From Uloborus plumipes (Eukaryota > Arthropoda > Arachnida > Araneae > Uloboridae): DNA of 64,000 nt. Each line of letters opens with the position of its first letter. Within the stretch, counting starts at the first letter, position 1. The notes beneath the pieces were generated by a model. That model had not been told where the DNA came from. It worked only from the letters and a program-made list of their open reading frames with translations, and made no database searches. Of this stretch, positions 26,212 through 39,417 are shown piece after piece. Location: the NCBI GenBank assembly GCA_038373865.1, contig JAXGGA010001041.1:62001-126000 (forward strand). Direction: 5' to 3'. The position numbers and the translations under genes were made by a program.

Positions 26212-28070
26212 TTCCATATTTAAAAAAAATGGCACTTGTCACTCTTTTTTTTTTTTGGTGGGAAAACTATCATATATTTAACAGCAAATATTCATGACCT
26301 CAAACTAACCTCAACTCAAGCACTAAAAAGTCAAATTTGCAAGAAAGAAAGCTTCACTTTTTCTCATCACAATACTACTAATATGTCCTAAAAGTTTCGG
26401 GAAAAAGATGTCAACTGTCATGCCTCCATAAACTTTGTCCAGCTTTAAAAAAAATTAATCTTAATTTCTGGTTTGTCTTCTTGAATTGAAAGACAAAGAT
26501 TTAGAAGGTATCCAAAGTTTTAAGTTATTTCGTAAATATACTGAACTAATTAATTTTGTTTGTATATAACAATGTTTTGAGTTCACATTAAATCACTATT
26601 ATCCCATAACATGAGTGAAAATGAAGTGGCCGACTACTGGAGTCACACATGACTGAGCACTGGATTTTGAAGGCTGATTGCTGGAGCTTTTGTTCACATT
26701 AAAGAAAGCTAGATTTTTAAATGAGATAAAAGAAATAGTATTAAAAATGCAAGGTTAAAAGTTTTAGTGCTTTTGTTTTATTAATTTCTGAAATTTATAG
26801 CTCCCCAAAATTCAGCAATAGAGCTCTTAAACGGCTTACTACTGGTACTTATACTTTACATTTGATTATTAAACATGGCACACAGATTGTTTGTTTTGAT
26901 GCATAGAAACTTATACTAGTCCTCATTTTATTTGTAACACTCTCCTTAGCTTATTATCACTGTTGGTATGTAAATTAGCCTGAATGCATTTATGTACAAT
27001 TTACATTTAATCAAATACTATAACATTGTCTGCTAGTAATGAGATGGGCTGCTGACTCTATTCTCGTATAAACCAGAACCCTGTGCTGCTACTACATTTA
27101 ATATCTTACTATGATGAGAAACAGTTATGCTCAAAATCACTGAAAGATGGAAAAAGATTTTTGGCTCTGGTATGGAGAATTACAAATTGCATGTAGGTAG
27201 ACGATTTGCTGAAAAGGATTCTGAACTAAAGGACAATAGTATTTCTACTACAGAAGTAAAGAGTTATTTTAATAGAAAAAATACTAATAAAAAAAGGGCA
27301 GGAGAAATACAGTGGATTCAAAACCAGTTCTGAAACATTTCAGCTAAGATTATTTGATTGATTTTTTGAAGGACAAAAACCTTAAATCCTCTCAAGTAAG
27401 AAGCACCTGGCATTGCTGAAAAACTGAAAGACTTGTTTGAAAATGAAATATAGATTTTGCCAATGGTTTGGATTTATAATTGGTCTTTTAAAATTTCAAA
27501 AATTAATATTCAAGTGTTAATAATTTTGCTGTAATGCAGATTAAACTACTATAAATATTTTTTGATATAATGAAGATTTTTATTCTTTGTATTTTGTGAA
27601 GTAACATTTCTCAATTTTTCTTGATTGTGATCCTCAGAACAATCTAAAACTTCATATGAAACATTATGCCTTTTAGCTGTATATTTTATACTTAAAGGAT
27701 ACTCTCTGCTGTTTGGTCAACATTATTATTTTTTTTATATGAAGGGATCTATTTTTAAATATTAAGAAGGTAGGGTAAACTGGTTGTTTGTTGAGTGATA
27801 TGCAAGAAGTGAAATTCCAATTCAAACATTTTCTGTAGTCAAAAGTGATTGCAATGAAATCTTGCATTTCGTATGGTTGCTCAAAACCTTTAGGTTTAAC
27901 GGAAAAAACATCAAATTTTACTGCTAGAGCAATTTTTCAGTGATTTCCGCTATGTTTCTGTGTTATTTTCATTTGTTTCAATGTTCCTGTTGATGCTTCT
28001 GTTTGGGCATGAATCTCATACTGAAATCATGTGTTGAGTTTTATATTTTTGCTTATGTTTTTTTTCCTAA
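26212..28070. other. Intron 3, nothing firmly recognised
   Basis: AT-rich. A 68-codon frame at 27127-27333 is lysine-rich and unlike any family I can name. No splice sites or paralogue support it, so it is not called as a gene. Confidence 0.5.
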
Positions 28071-28080
28071 TGCATATACA

Positions 28081-28945
28081 TACCTGCCAACTCCTCCGTT
28101 TTTGCCGAAAGACTTTCGCTTTTAAGCTTTTTTTAGGCTTCCTACCAGAAGAAGAAGCATTTTCCCCTCACATTTTAATTTCTTTTAAGTTAAAAAGTAA
28201 TTTTTAAAAGCGGAAACAAATTTAAAATAAAAAAATCAAGAATGAAAATCACATTGATTGCACAATATTTGCCTGTGAATTCATGGCACTTTCAGAACTG
28301 GAGGGAAAAGCCACATTTTTCCAATTAATTGTATCAAAGGATTCTAAAGGGGAAGGCATCCTGTTTGCTTGGGTCAAGGAAATTATCCTTGACCTACTAA
28401 TAAATGTGTTTTGTCTACATTCGGTACAGATTGCTACCTAATTATGAGTGAGGAGCTTTTATGATAGAATATGTTGAATGTTTTTCTATTTGCAAGAAGT
28501 TTTTTTGAGGAAAAAGGACCGAATAGCAATTTTTAAAAAATGCGATATTTGCTAATGTATCTTGAAGCTCATTGGAGTGCATTACTATTTTAGTGTTATA
28601 AGTAGTACAGTTATTTAATGGTGCTTGATGACTTGTTGAATTTCTAAAAATTGCTCCACACAAGGAACCATCTTTGAAGTCTTCGCTATGTTTACTTATG
28701 CTTTAATTGGACATTGCAATAACACGTTTTTTAACGACTTTAATGATAATTTATTTAGTGGATTATTTTATATAGTTATCGAACATTAAAAAATTTTTTT
28801 TTTTAGTTGGGGCCTCTCCCCAACAGATTATTTAATGAGACATTTAATGTTATTAGATTTAAGCGACTGAATTCAAGAAATCTTCTGATTTCTTCTTATT
28901 TTTTTCTTAAGTCTTCCTGTTTTTACTTGAAGTAGCTGGCAGGTA
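28081..28945. mobile_element. TIR element with TACCTGCCA ends, 865 bp
   Basis: The left end is tacctgccaactcctccg. The right end, reverse complemented, is tacctgccagctacttcaag. A gaagactt-type block follows in both. The flanks tgcatataca and tgcatgtgta resemble a 9-10 bp duplication with changes, which would suit a Mutator-like element. No transposase was recognised. Confidence 0.5.
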
Positions 28946-29152
28946 TGCATGTGTATATTCATACAAGAATTAACTATAATAACCATTGTGATATAGTTCA
29001 TTCTAAAGTTAAAAGCAAGACATTTTTTTTTAATGTAATGTAGCCCTAGTTATACATCATAATACTGGAGTTATTTGTAGAAAAAATATATTGCAGGAAG
29101 TTTTTGTTAAGAAGCAGATTTTATAAAATCCAGGCAGAAATAAGGTGTCAAG

Positions 29153-29323
29153 CAGGGACGTCATTTCAAGTTTTTTCAGGGGGGGGGACAAAGGGTGCAA
29201 ACACAATGTAATTTCTATAGAAAACAACAAAAACCACACCCAGTTATGTGTATATACTTTGATTTCTCAAAGTCAGGGGGGGGGCAATTGACACCCCCTG
29301 CCCCTCCCTAAATGATGGGCCTG
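29153..29323. mobile_element. Non-autonomous hAT MITE family Y, copy 1 (171 bp)
   Basis: The ends are cagggacgtcattt and, inverted, caggcccatcattt. An exact 8 bp duplication, gtgtcaag, sits at 29145-29152 and 29324-29331. The interior has a poly-G run and aaaaccacaccca. Related copies lie at 59823-59997 and, degenerate, at 32452-32577. Confidence 0.85.
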
Positions 29324-29559
29324 GTGTCAAGATACACATTTTTTTTGCTTTTGAAATTTTTATGGTAGATTCTTCTAAAGATTTCAAAGAACATGTACGA
29401 GGGCTATTCAGAAAGTAAGTTACGTTTTGGTCTAGCGCCGCAATTAGAGTGGCAATCGCTCAAATCTTGGTGTGTGGGTGTGCAGCAACTTAGTAGGCCT
29501 CTAGCCGTGCAAGTTAGAAGGTTGTAGTGTCTCTCGTTCGGTTGTTACAGGCTTTTGGA

Positions 29560-29735
29560 ATGAGCGCCGCCATTGAAAATCCCGCCAGTTGTCAGGTGAG
29601 GTCAGTAATAAGGTTTTTATGGGCAAAAAAACTTAAACCCATAGAAATTTATCGGCAACTGTGAAGTTTACGGAAACAACGTGATCAGTGAAGGGGGCGT
29701 TCGCCAATGGTGCATACGTTTCAAGAATTTCCACC
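29560..29735 (+). pseudogene. Mariner transposase N-terminal fragment, left arm
   Basis: Starts ATG at 29560 and encodes the helix-turn-helix start of a mariner transposase. After KKLKPIEIYRQL comes a stop. A shifted frame then gives ISEGGVRQWCIRFKN before the arm meets the inverted right arm. It lacks the whole catalytic domain. Confidence 0.75.
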
Positions 29736-29923
29736 AGTTCATTGGTCACAATGCTTGGCCGCCCACTCTTCTCTTCATCGTGAACATTACTTCGTCCATT
29801 CTCGAAATGATCTATGGATTTAAGTTTTTGGTAATGATCTATGGATTTAAGTTTTTTTGCCCATAAAAACCTTATTACTGACCTCACCTTACAACTGGTG
29901 GGATTTTCAATGGCGGCGCTCAT
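29736..29923 (-). pseudogene. Mariner transposase N-terminal fragment, right arm
   Basis: Reads from the opposite end toward the centre. It covers MSAAIENPTSCKV to SGRPSIVTNELVE but has lost the segment corresponding to IEIYRQL through IRFK. In its place is a short repeated phrase, LKSIDH. Past 29735 the open frame continues into antisense of the left arm, which is not real coding. Confidence 0.7.
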
Positions 29924-31639
29924 TCCAAAAGCCTGTAACAACCGAACGAGAGACACTACAACCAGGGCCGCGCCGTGCCAATGTGCAAAGCCGTGCGGCG
30001 CACGGGGGCGCCAGAGCCTAAAAGGCGCCGAGCTCTACCGACCAAATAAGCTCCGAACGAAAAAAAAATTTAATTCAAAATTAAAGTTGAAAATAAATTG
30101 AACTTTTCAAAAAATGAACTCGGGAAACGAACGGCGATGAAATTATATTGCTCAGTGAGACAAGCAATCTGTCTCGCTGCCCATTCATAAATGAAAAATT
30201 ATTACCTTGTTTTGTCTAAACAAGCTGTTCAAAAGCTTAATCTTTTACACTGGAAACATGGGATGTTGATGCATACATCAGCACGTTTCTTGTGAAAGAG
30301 GCGCCACGCCACCGTGTAAGCTACTTCAGCATGTCTAAGTTTATAAGCAAAAGAGTCCAAGCAAATCTCCTGCTCTTCAATAGGTTTCTTCCTTCCATTG
30401 GATTAATACTACGTTAGATTTTCTCTAGTGCAATGCATTTTAGTATTTTAACAATTGTTCGTGGGGGATTCGACTGCTTTGTGTTATCGTAAATAAAAAA
30501 ATATGGTAAGCATATTTGCATGTTATTTACTTGTGCGTAATATTTACATGTTGTAGACAACAGTTTAGGTAAACTTTTCAGTTTCAAAAAGGAACAATTT
30601 GACCATAATCACGCGACTATCTCCTCTTTGCTTCCAACACTAGTTTTTTTAATTAAAAAAAAAAGACCTTTGGACAATGCCATTCGCTTTTCATACTAAA
30701 TTTAATGCCTTTTTACGAATCCGGATTTTATTGGTTTTCCGGGAAAGATTTCAGTTTCTGATTTTGAGGGGAATATTTATACTTCAATTCAGAAGTATAA
30801 TCAGCATCCTGTTGTCAAATTTTGACAGACAAAAAAGTGTGATTAATTACATATATCAAATGCAAATTCGAGAGATATTTATAGCTACATTAACTTTGAT
30901 GTTTAAAATATTTTTTTTTTCCCTAACACAATGGTGTATTCAAAGAGCTATTGAATTCGAAATAACTTTGAGATATGAAGTAAAAATGTACATTGTATTC
31001 CAAAATTAAATATTGATGATCCAATTTTTGGCTACACGAAAAACAGAACGTTACGCTCGATAGGAATTTAAGTGAATCTGAAAACTTTTTAAGAGTAGTA
31101 TTTGACGAGTAGTAGTTTGGTTTTATAAGCAATAGTTAAAATTCAGAGTTATTCCTTTATGTTTCTAGTTAAATATTTAACGATTTTTTAATCACTTAAA
31201 TTGGTAAATGTTATTAATATTTTATTTTCAATGTCAAGATTTTCACATTTCAGCTTACAAATGTTTCTGTTCATAAATTTTTATTATATACTGATTGGGC
31301 ACAATAGAATAGTCTCATCCTTTCCACTGGTGTTAGAGCACTTGACAGTAGGTTTCGTATAGCTCATGTCAAAAACGTCGTTTTGTTTTTACCCCCCAAT
31401 TTATTGAGTTATTTGCAGTAAGAAAGTCGTGTGTGTGTCTTCTCGCATGTGCAGATTTTTTTAAACTTACAATAATAATAATTAGTATTGACTTTTAGCC
31501 AGCTTCACACTTTTTAAATTTTGTAACTAGCTGCCAGGGCAGCTAGATTAGCTTCCTGCGGCATGTTGATGCATAACGTCCTCCTTCTCTAACTTTTACC
31601 TCATTCTGAAGTTATATTATTTGATATAATTTAATGTTC

Positions 31640-32335
31640 ATTCGATTTCAAGACATACCACGCACGTGGCCCGGCGTTGCACAGGCACTTCGTGCCTTGA
31701 AAGTAGTGAGGAAAATTTCAAGAAACTACTCCCCGCCAAGGCGGCTCGCTAACAGGCGCTTCACGCCTTTACTTTTTTTCTATATAAAAAAATCATTCGA
31801 ATTATTGAGATGCTTTGCGCCTTCAAGATGGTGAGAAAAGTTTCAGTAAGTTCAGCTCGCTCAAAGGAAAAAAGCAAACATAGATACTCAGTTTTTAATA
31901 TAAGTAGATGGCTTTTCAGCAAATGAATGTTTCAAAATATTACAAGTAGCTAGCGATAAAAATGCTATGTAATGGGCCCGCTTATGAGTTTCGTGTTTGA
32001 TTTAGTTAAGCCTTTATTCAAACTTCTCATTATCATTGTTATCATTGTTTCATAGCAACCACGTTTCAACAATGGATTTCATATTTAATCATTTATTAGG
32101 CTTAATCGTTTTAAATTTGACTACTTATTAATTGATATCTTCGCTAATTAAAATCGTATAATTATATAAATTGAAACTAATGAAGCCTGAAAAATTACCT
32201 ATCTATCGGTACCTGGTTCGACTTTCAGTTCAGTGGCGTTCAGGAGAAAGAAGCGTGACATAGATAGAAAGAAAGATAGAAAGATAGAAAGAAAGATAGT
32301 TAGAAAGATACTCGGTTTTTAATATAAGTAGATTA
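31640..32335. repeat. Retroposon-like repeats sharing a 3' end, plus (AGAT/AGAA)n
   Basis: The phrase agatactc(a/g)gtttttaatataagtagat occurs near 31886 and again near 32307, each time at the end of a more GC-rich stretch. The second copy is preceded by an (AGAAAGATAG)n run at 32262-32306. Two copies with the same end and different upstream lengths suggest 5'-truncated retroposons. The family is unknown. Confidence 0.45.
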
Positions 32336-32451
32336 TTTATTTTCGGTAAAATGATGAAGTCTATTTGGGACACGGTAATGAAGAAGTGTTATTTGAAATA
32401 GAATATTTGTTTGAAATGATTGAGAGTTGACTGCTATTCTTGAAAACCAGG

Positions 32452-32577
32452 CCCTTTGTTGTAGGGGGGGGGGGGCTTTGAGAAATCAATATATTAACAG
32501 TTGGCGTGGTTTTTGTTGTTTACCCATAAAATTTTCATCCTTTGACCCCGCCCCCAGGACAACTTTAAAATAACGAG
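32452..32577. mobile_element. MITE family Y, degenerate copy
   Basis: Shares caggccc, a G-run, ctttgagaaatcaatatatt and ggcgtggtttttgttgttt with the copies at 29153 and 59823. It is shorter and has no clear duplication. It lies inside the 4.08 kb hAT element. Confidence 0.6.
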
Positions 32578-32918
32578 CCTGTCTATATGCTAATTTTAGC
32601 GCATTTTTTAACTCCCAAAAGAAATGTATATTTTTTTAACCTCTTAACGCTTGCATAATTTTGAAGAAAATGGTCATAAAAGTCCCTATTTTTTTTATTC
32701 AAGAAAATTATATAAAACTGAGTGTATATACAATATTTGCATTCATTTTTAATTTTTAAGTTAATTTTTAGCTTGAAATTAAAAAATAAATGAAAAAACG
32801 GGAAAGCCAACATTCAGGGTTATTATGACTGAATGTTTGTTTTCCAACAAAGAGAGAAAATAAAAAATATGTGATTGAAATATTCAAAGAGAATTTTATT
32901 GCATTTACGCATGATTTA

Positions 32919-33029
<111 letters not shown>

Positions 33030-34179
33030 CTATCTCTAAAAACGTTGCAAATAGACTAGTGCAGCCATGTGGTGTACATATTGAGAAATAAAACATGATT
33101 CCGGACATAAGAAATAGATTTTATTATTTTTTGCGCATTATTTTTGAACACTTCAGCCCGGAAATATCACGGGCGCAAGAAATAGAGGACGAAACTTCAC
33201 CCCATCATTTTCACGGGAGCGAGAAGGAAGGGGTTAATTTGGAACTTTTTTTACATTAAGAGAATACACAGATCTAGTTTCATACACCGATTGCATGTTT
33301 TCCTTATAAAAAAAATTAATAAATGCACATCGAAATAAGACTCTAAGAAAAAGATCATCAGGCAAAGCGATCTTGGAGATTACGGTAAAACTGTTTGTTG
33401 AACCATTTACTCGTTGATTGCGTTACATGAACAATTTAAATTTGGCACAAAAGAAATTTTAGTCATGTACTTTTTTTAAATTCAACTAATGAAAAACCTA
33501 TTATTTTAGTTTGAGCTTCTAAAAGTTAATATTCTTATTATTCTAATGCTTATAACGAAATAAATGTTTTGGGATATTTAAAAAAACCTACTGCTTAAAA
33601 AATAATGAAACAAAAATTGGGAATATTCATTTTGAAAAGAATGAAATTATAATGTTATGTGTGAAGGAGTTTTTCGACATTTGGAAGTACTTTTTAAGTG
33701 AGGGGGGGGGGGCATTACAAATTACTGCAGTAGGTGAAACTAGAGCTTGGAAAGCCACCAAGTATTCCTGAAATAAAGAGAAACATTTCAAGCAGTGATT
33801 TTCTTTCAGTAACCATCTTTTTAAATCTTAAGAAGTATGTTTCAATAAATGTGTTTCAGTTCGATAAAACACAAGTTGTTCACGCATTTTTTTTTATAAA
33901 AAAAAAAAGTTGTACGTGAAACTTATTTTTTCTAAATTATATTTGTCTATAAAACATCACTGCTGGTGTTAACTATCGAACGTTACTGCACAAGGCGCTC
34001 AGAAGACATTTGCACGAGGGCGCCAATCAGGCTTGGCGCGGCCCTGACTACAACCTTCTAACTTGCACGGCTAGATGCCTACTAAGTTGCTGCATACCCA
34101 CACACCAAGATTTGCTCGATAGCCACTCTAATTGCGGCGCTAGACCAAAACATAACTTACTTTCTGAATAGCCCTCGTA

Positions 34180-36377
34180 TTTTTCTTTTTCTTTCCAAAA
34201 TATTTTTGGGACATGTAAAAATGTATTAAGTGGATCCCAGCATAAAAACTCATTTATTATAAAGCTCTCCCTCATTGCTGACGAAAATTACAATTTTGGT
34301 ATCTAAAGACGCAAAAAAAAAAATATATATATATATATATATTTTTCATGGTCTTGTACCTCAGTGCACTGAGAATTATTGTATAATTTGATAACTGCTT
34401 TTCAAACTCGAATGTATATCTTTCAACAAACAAGGGGTATCACTATACCTAATGCCTTTTCAAAAAGATAACATGTGCTTCATAACATTAAAATAAACTA
34501 TTTCAATTTTTGCTTTAATTAACACATCCAGTTTTAGGCCCTTCCCATAGTTGGTACGATGATAAGTGGAGTTTAAATAAATATCATGTGTTGTAAAAAA
34601 TACCAACTTTATGCAAACTTATATTACTATATGATATTTATTATAGAGGTATTTGCACAATTTGTTTCAGACACGATTTGTACTAAAAATCTCTTCATTT
34701 CAACTACTGCTTACAATTCTATGAGAAACAACAGCATTATATTAAGTGCATAAAGCTCATTAGTTATGTGTTCCAGTGCCAAATGAGTCTTCTTGCAGCA
34801 AACCAAGCTTATTAGCGATTGTAAGATGAAGTTTTTGGAGTGCACCTTTTTCACGGTGTTCATGCTACTTTTGATTGCCAAAAATGTAGGCTCTTCATAG
34901 TTTAGGTAATCTTACAAAAGAAGTGTGCTGCATTTTAATACAGAAGAACAATCTCAAATATTGGTTATTAAATCAAGATATCTTGTAGATATTTGTACAA
35001 TGAAAAATATTTTGATGAAAGAATCAGTAAATGATGGAATGAAGATTGTATTTCTATAATTTATGTTTTTCTACACGTTTTTCATAATATTGTTTATTTC
35101 ATAATATTAATTAAAACAGCTGTGATCAAAAGCAGACCATTAACGTGTAATAAACTTGGATGTAAACATGTTGTACTCATTCAATTTATGGTATTATAAC
35201 TAAGAAAAAGAAAGGGGAACGTAGAACTTATTATGGTAAAAAGTCTGCTATTTTTTCACACTCAAGGTGCATTAGGTATATTTTTAAATATTTCTATTCA
35301 GGTAGCTGATTTTACTTGATGAACATTGTTTTTCATCCTTTTTTTCTTCTTCTTTAAGCTGTATGTTATTGCATGAAAAGTTTTTTTATCTGAACATAGT
35401 TACCATGATTGCAAAAAAAAAAAAAAAAAAAAAAAAAAATGCTAACTCATATTTTTTTATTTATGACAAAAGCCAAATTATGACATTCTACAGGAAATGT
35501 ATATTGACCTTCAGTGCATATGATGTAAGGCTACAGCAAGTACATTTTTGTGTTTCTTTAGATACAAAAATAGCTCATTTTTGGTCAGTACTGAGGTTGA
35601 GCCATGTAGTTAAATATTGAGCTAATTAAGTAAATAATAAGTAATGTACCAAACAAGTTATATGCAAATTCTATGGCTGAGCTGTAGTATATGACGCTTT
35701 TTCACTTCATTGCAAAGTTTGATCTCTCCTACCAGGCTGCACTAAACGTTAGCAGTAAAATTAACAATATAGCTTGATTTAGATACTAAATGTCATGTTG
35801 TGATTGCAAGTACTATGGCTGATGCTCAATGCAAAGAAATGATATGTTTTGAAATATCAAATCGAAAAAACACCGAGTTCAACTTTCAGAATTTTTGTGG
35901 GTCATCAAAATGTTTTTAGAAGAATATAAATAACGTGATTTGTAAAATGATTAGAAGGGACCACTGAAAATTTCAGCAAAATCAAAAAATGGTGTGTATC
36001 TGGCCTGCCAAACTCTTACGAAATCTGCCTCTAAAATCATCAAGAATTAATCGAAATGCTCATTTAGATTGTTTGGAATATGGAAGGAAAAAAAAATCTT
36101 TTTTGCCAAGATCTTTAGAAATGAATACATTTCTGTGCTAATACAAAACAGATAGTCAACCAAACAGTTTTAAAATGTTGAGTAAATAAAGCTCTTCAAT
36201 TGGGCAAAAGGAATCTTTTAATCAAGCTACTTCAGATGCATTTCTGAAACAGCGGGCATCATTATAGCAATCATCTCTTATTTGAAAACTTGTTTTAAAT
36301 ATTAATTTTCTTTATTATTAACACTAGCTAACTTAGGGTGCATATTGTATCTCTTGTTTCAACAGACTTCTAATAAA
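34180..36377. other. Intron 3, nothing recognised
   Basis: AT-rich; a (TA)n run at about 34322-34342 and an A27 tract at 35413-35439. No gene or bounded repeat. Confidence 0.55.
35413..35439. repeat. Poly(A) tract
   Basis: Twenty-seven A residues. No retroposon body was recognised upstream. Confidence 0.9.
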
Positions 36378-36379
36378 TA

Positions 36380-37657
36380 CGAGGGTTGTCTGAAAAGTTT
36401 CCGACCTAACATAGATAAAATATTTTTATCCTCCAAATTGGCTGTTACTTTTTGACGTAGTCTCCTTGTAAGTCCACACACGTCATCCAGTAGTGCTCCC
36501 ATCCTTTTAACCCATCCAAAAGTAATGGTGAAAATGTGTCCTCAAAAAAGCTGATGACAAAATTTATAACCTTCGCATTTGAAGAAAACCTTTGTTCTCC
36601 AAGTGCTTCTTCCAGCTTAGGGACCAAAAAAGGGTCGCTTGGGGCCAGGTCTGGTGAGTAGGGTGGGTGTTCAACGATTTCGAGCCTTAACTCGTGAATT
36701 TCGGCCACTGAAACCACTGAGGTGTGAGCAGGAGCATTTTCTTGATGAAAAAGAACTTTTTTCTTTTTCAAATGCGGCCGTTTTTCTTCTATTTCCTCCT
36801 TCAATTTATCAAGGAGAGTGGAATAGTATGCTCCTGTTATGGCTTTTCCCATTTTAAGGTAGTCAATGAGTATCACTCCATGGCTATCCCAGAAAACGGT
36901 CGGCTTCGCTTTTCCTGCAGAGGGAACTGTTTCGCCCTTTTGGTGGAGCTGTTCTCACTTTGCAGTTCATTGTTTTGACAGCGTTTTTGTTTCTGGTGTA
37001 CTGATGAATCCAGGTTTCATCCACAGTGATAAGTTGTCAGAAAAACTCTGGTTCATTGTGCCAGAAGTGCGCTGCAAATGTTTATTCGGACACGTTTCTG
37101 GTCAAATTGAGCAAACGCGGCAGTTAAAGTGCAGCGAGCTTCGCGTGCTTAATTTCTCATTAAAAATGTGGCATGCGCATTCCTTAGAGATATTCATAGT
37201 TTCTTCTATGTATCACACCTTCAATCTGCGTCATTCAGCACCATTTGATGAGCTTTAGCAATGTGTTCATCAGTGGTAGCAGTTTTGGGTCGACCTGAGC
37301 GTTCATGAACACTCAAGCTGGTACGGCCACGTTTAAATTCCGCTACCCAAAATTTTATGGTTGTAGGCGATGGTGCAGAGTCCCCATACACAGAGTCCAA
37401 CTCCTTTTTAATTTGTGCAGGCGTATTTCCTTTTTAAAACAAATATCGAATCAGAGCTTGATATTCGATTTTTTCTATTTTCAAAAAAACTGTTGGAGCA
37501 ACTCACTAGTGTGGCTGTCACGCACACAATTTGAACTAAAAATAGCCAAAATTACGGTTCCAAGTTTCCAAAAGACTCCTTAATAAGAACATCTCTCTTT
37601 GTTTCATAAGTTTTGCCTTTTTCATATCGAGGTCGGAAACTTTTCAGACAGCCCTCG
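36380..37657 (-). mobile_element. Mariner element, near full length, inactive
   Basis: The TIRs are 28 bp with one mismatch: cgagggttgtctgaaaagtt at the left, and the inverse of aacttttcagacagccctcg at the right. TA flanks both ends (36378-36379 and 37658-37659). The length, 1278 bp, is right for a complete mariner. It carries one transposase gene on the minus strand, broken by frameshifts. Its outer motif cgaggg resembles that of the palindromic mariner at 29398, but the rest of the TIR differs. Confidence 0.9.
36445..37600 (-). pseudogene. Mariner transposase pseudogene (DD34D family)
   Basis: Read in changing frames on the minus strand. The N-terminal part gives GNTPAQIKKELDSVYGDSAP, FWVAEFKRGRTSLSV and HERSGRPKTATTDEHIAK (helix-turn-helix region). 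The middle gives LITVDETWIHQYT with the first catalytic Asp, followed by a frame change and a stop. The longest open piece is 36445-36876, extendable upstream through ETVPSAGKAKPTVFWDSHG. It holds HQENAPAHTS, where the second catalytic Asp is replaced by Glu, and, 34 residues on, the third in SPDLAPSD. Frameshifts, a stop and the Asp-to-Glu change make it inactive. Confidence 0.85.
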
Positions 37658-38210
37658 TAGGCTGTATTTGTTGCTTATGCTGTCTGAGATTCATTTAACT
37701 TGATTGGCATTATCTTTAATTATCTTTTCTTTAATGACATTGAAAAATAAAATTTTCCATCCCCATAATGTTCCATTAAGATATAGTCATTTGGACTTTG
37801 CATATCTCTTTGTTTGTCTGATTTGTAACAATTGTTTTTTTTTTCCTCTGTTGATCTAATTGAAGCCATAAGATTAAGCTCTGTATTGTAATGAAATTGG
37901 TTGTGATATAAGTTTTCACTCTCTTGATTGCATTTCTTTTGCCATAGAATGCTAAAAGTATACATGACATTACATATATTTAATTCTGTTACGTTTAATA
38001 TATATCTACAGTGCGTTTCAAATTGATTGGTCCATCAGTAAAAATGAAAAAGGTTTTCTTGTGTACAAAGTACTATTGTATAAACTATATTACTTTATTC
38101 AATGTAAAACAATGCATAAATAATAGGAAAAATAAGGAAAACAAAAATTACTGGAAACGGCAGTTTTCAAAAGATAGGTGCAATGAGCCAAACATCAAAT
38201 TAATGTGGAA

Positions 38211-38747
38211 TTAATGAGAAATATTTCTACTTTTTTTCTGAATAAGTTCATAAGTCCTATTCGTTGTGATCTCTACAGGTTTTTGCAAACAATTTGTCTC
38301 GATTTTTGACCATTCAGAGGAAATTTCCTTTTTCGTGTCTGCAGTGCTGTTGTACTGTCTTCCGCCTGCATACACCGCTCTTGGGAGTTTTCCCCACGTG
38401 TTTTCTGCCGTAATCAGTTTGGGGCTGAAAGGTGGTGAATCCATAATATGTGCACCATTATGTAGAAACCATTCGAAATAGTACTTGGCAGAATGCAGAG
38501 GAGCATTGTCCTGTTGGAACATGAAGAATAGCTGCCAATGTGCTCTGATTATGGAAGAAAACAATTGTTCAAGCTGCTGTTGATAATCTGCAGCACTCAA
38601 ACAATTATCTACAAATGCTATATCAGTTTTTCTTGCACCTCCAAATCTGCCCCATACCACAAAGGAGCCACTACTAGCTTACCTCTTGGAAAATATCTGT
38701 CTATCGTTATCACAGATTGCGCCAGTAATACTGCCAGGCATTTGGAC
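38211..38747 (-). pseudogene. Tc1 transposase, C-terminal half
   Basis: The frame 38211-38660 reads MVWGRFGGARKTDIAF, then FMFQQDNAPLHSAKYYF with the second catalytic Asp. Exactly 34 residues later comes the Glu of AENTWGKLP, so it is a DD34E enzyme. Just upstream, in shifted frames, [12 protein letters not shown] and DRQIFSKR match the usual Tc1 lead-in. A stop and a frameshift separate them from the main frame. Confidence 0.85.
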
Positions 38748-38748
38748 C

Positions 38749-38772
38749 ATATATATATATATATATATATAT
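38749..38772. repeat. (TA)n microsatellite at the Tc1 break
   Basis: Twelve TA units directly abutting the Tc1 phrase tttggacca. Confidence 0.9.
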
Positions 38773-39409
<637 letters not shown>

Positions 39410-39417
39410 GCATACAT

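Noticed and set aside
27127..27333. 68-codon Lys/Arg-rich frame as a host exon or gene
   Set aside because: No splice-site support, no recognised motif, and exons 3 and 4 join without it.
30677..31009. 110-codon frame inside the 4.08 kb hAT element as its transposase
   Set aside because: Lacks the hAT catalytic and dimerisation motifs, and its Phe/Ile-rich composition is that of translated AT-rich DNA.
36639..37583. Plus-strand open frames overlapping the mariner element
   Set aside because: Antisense shadows of the minus-strand transposase, which accounts for their composition.
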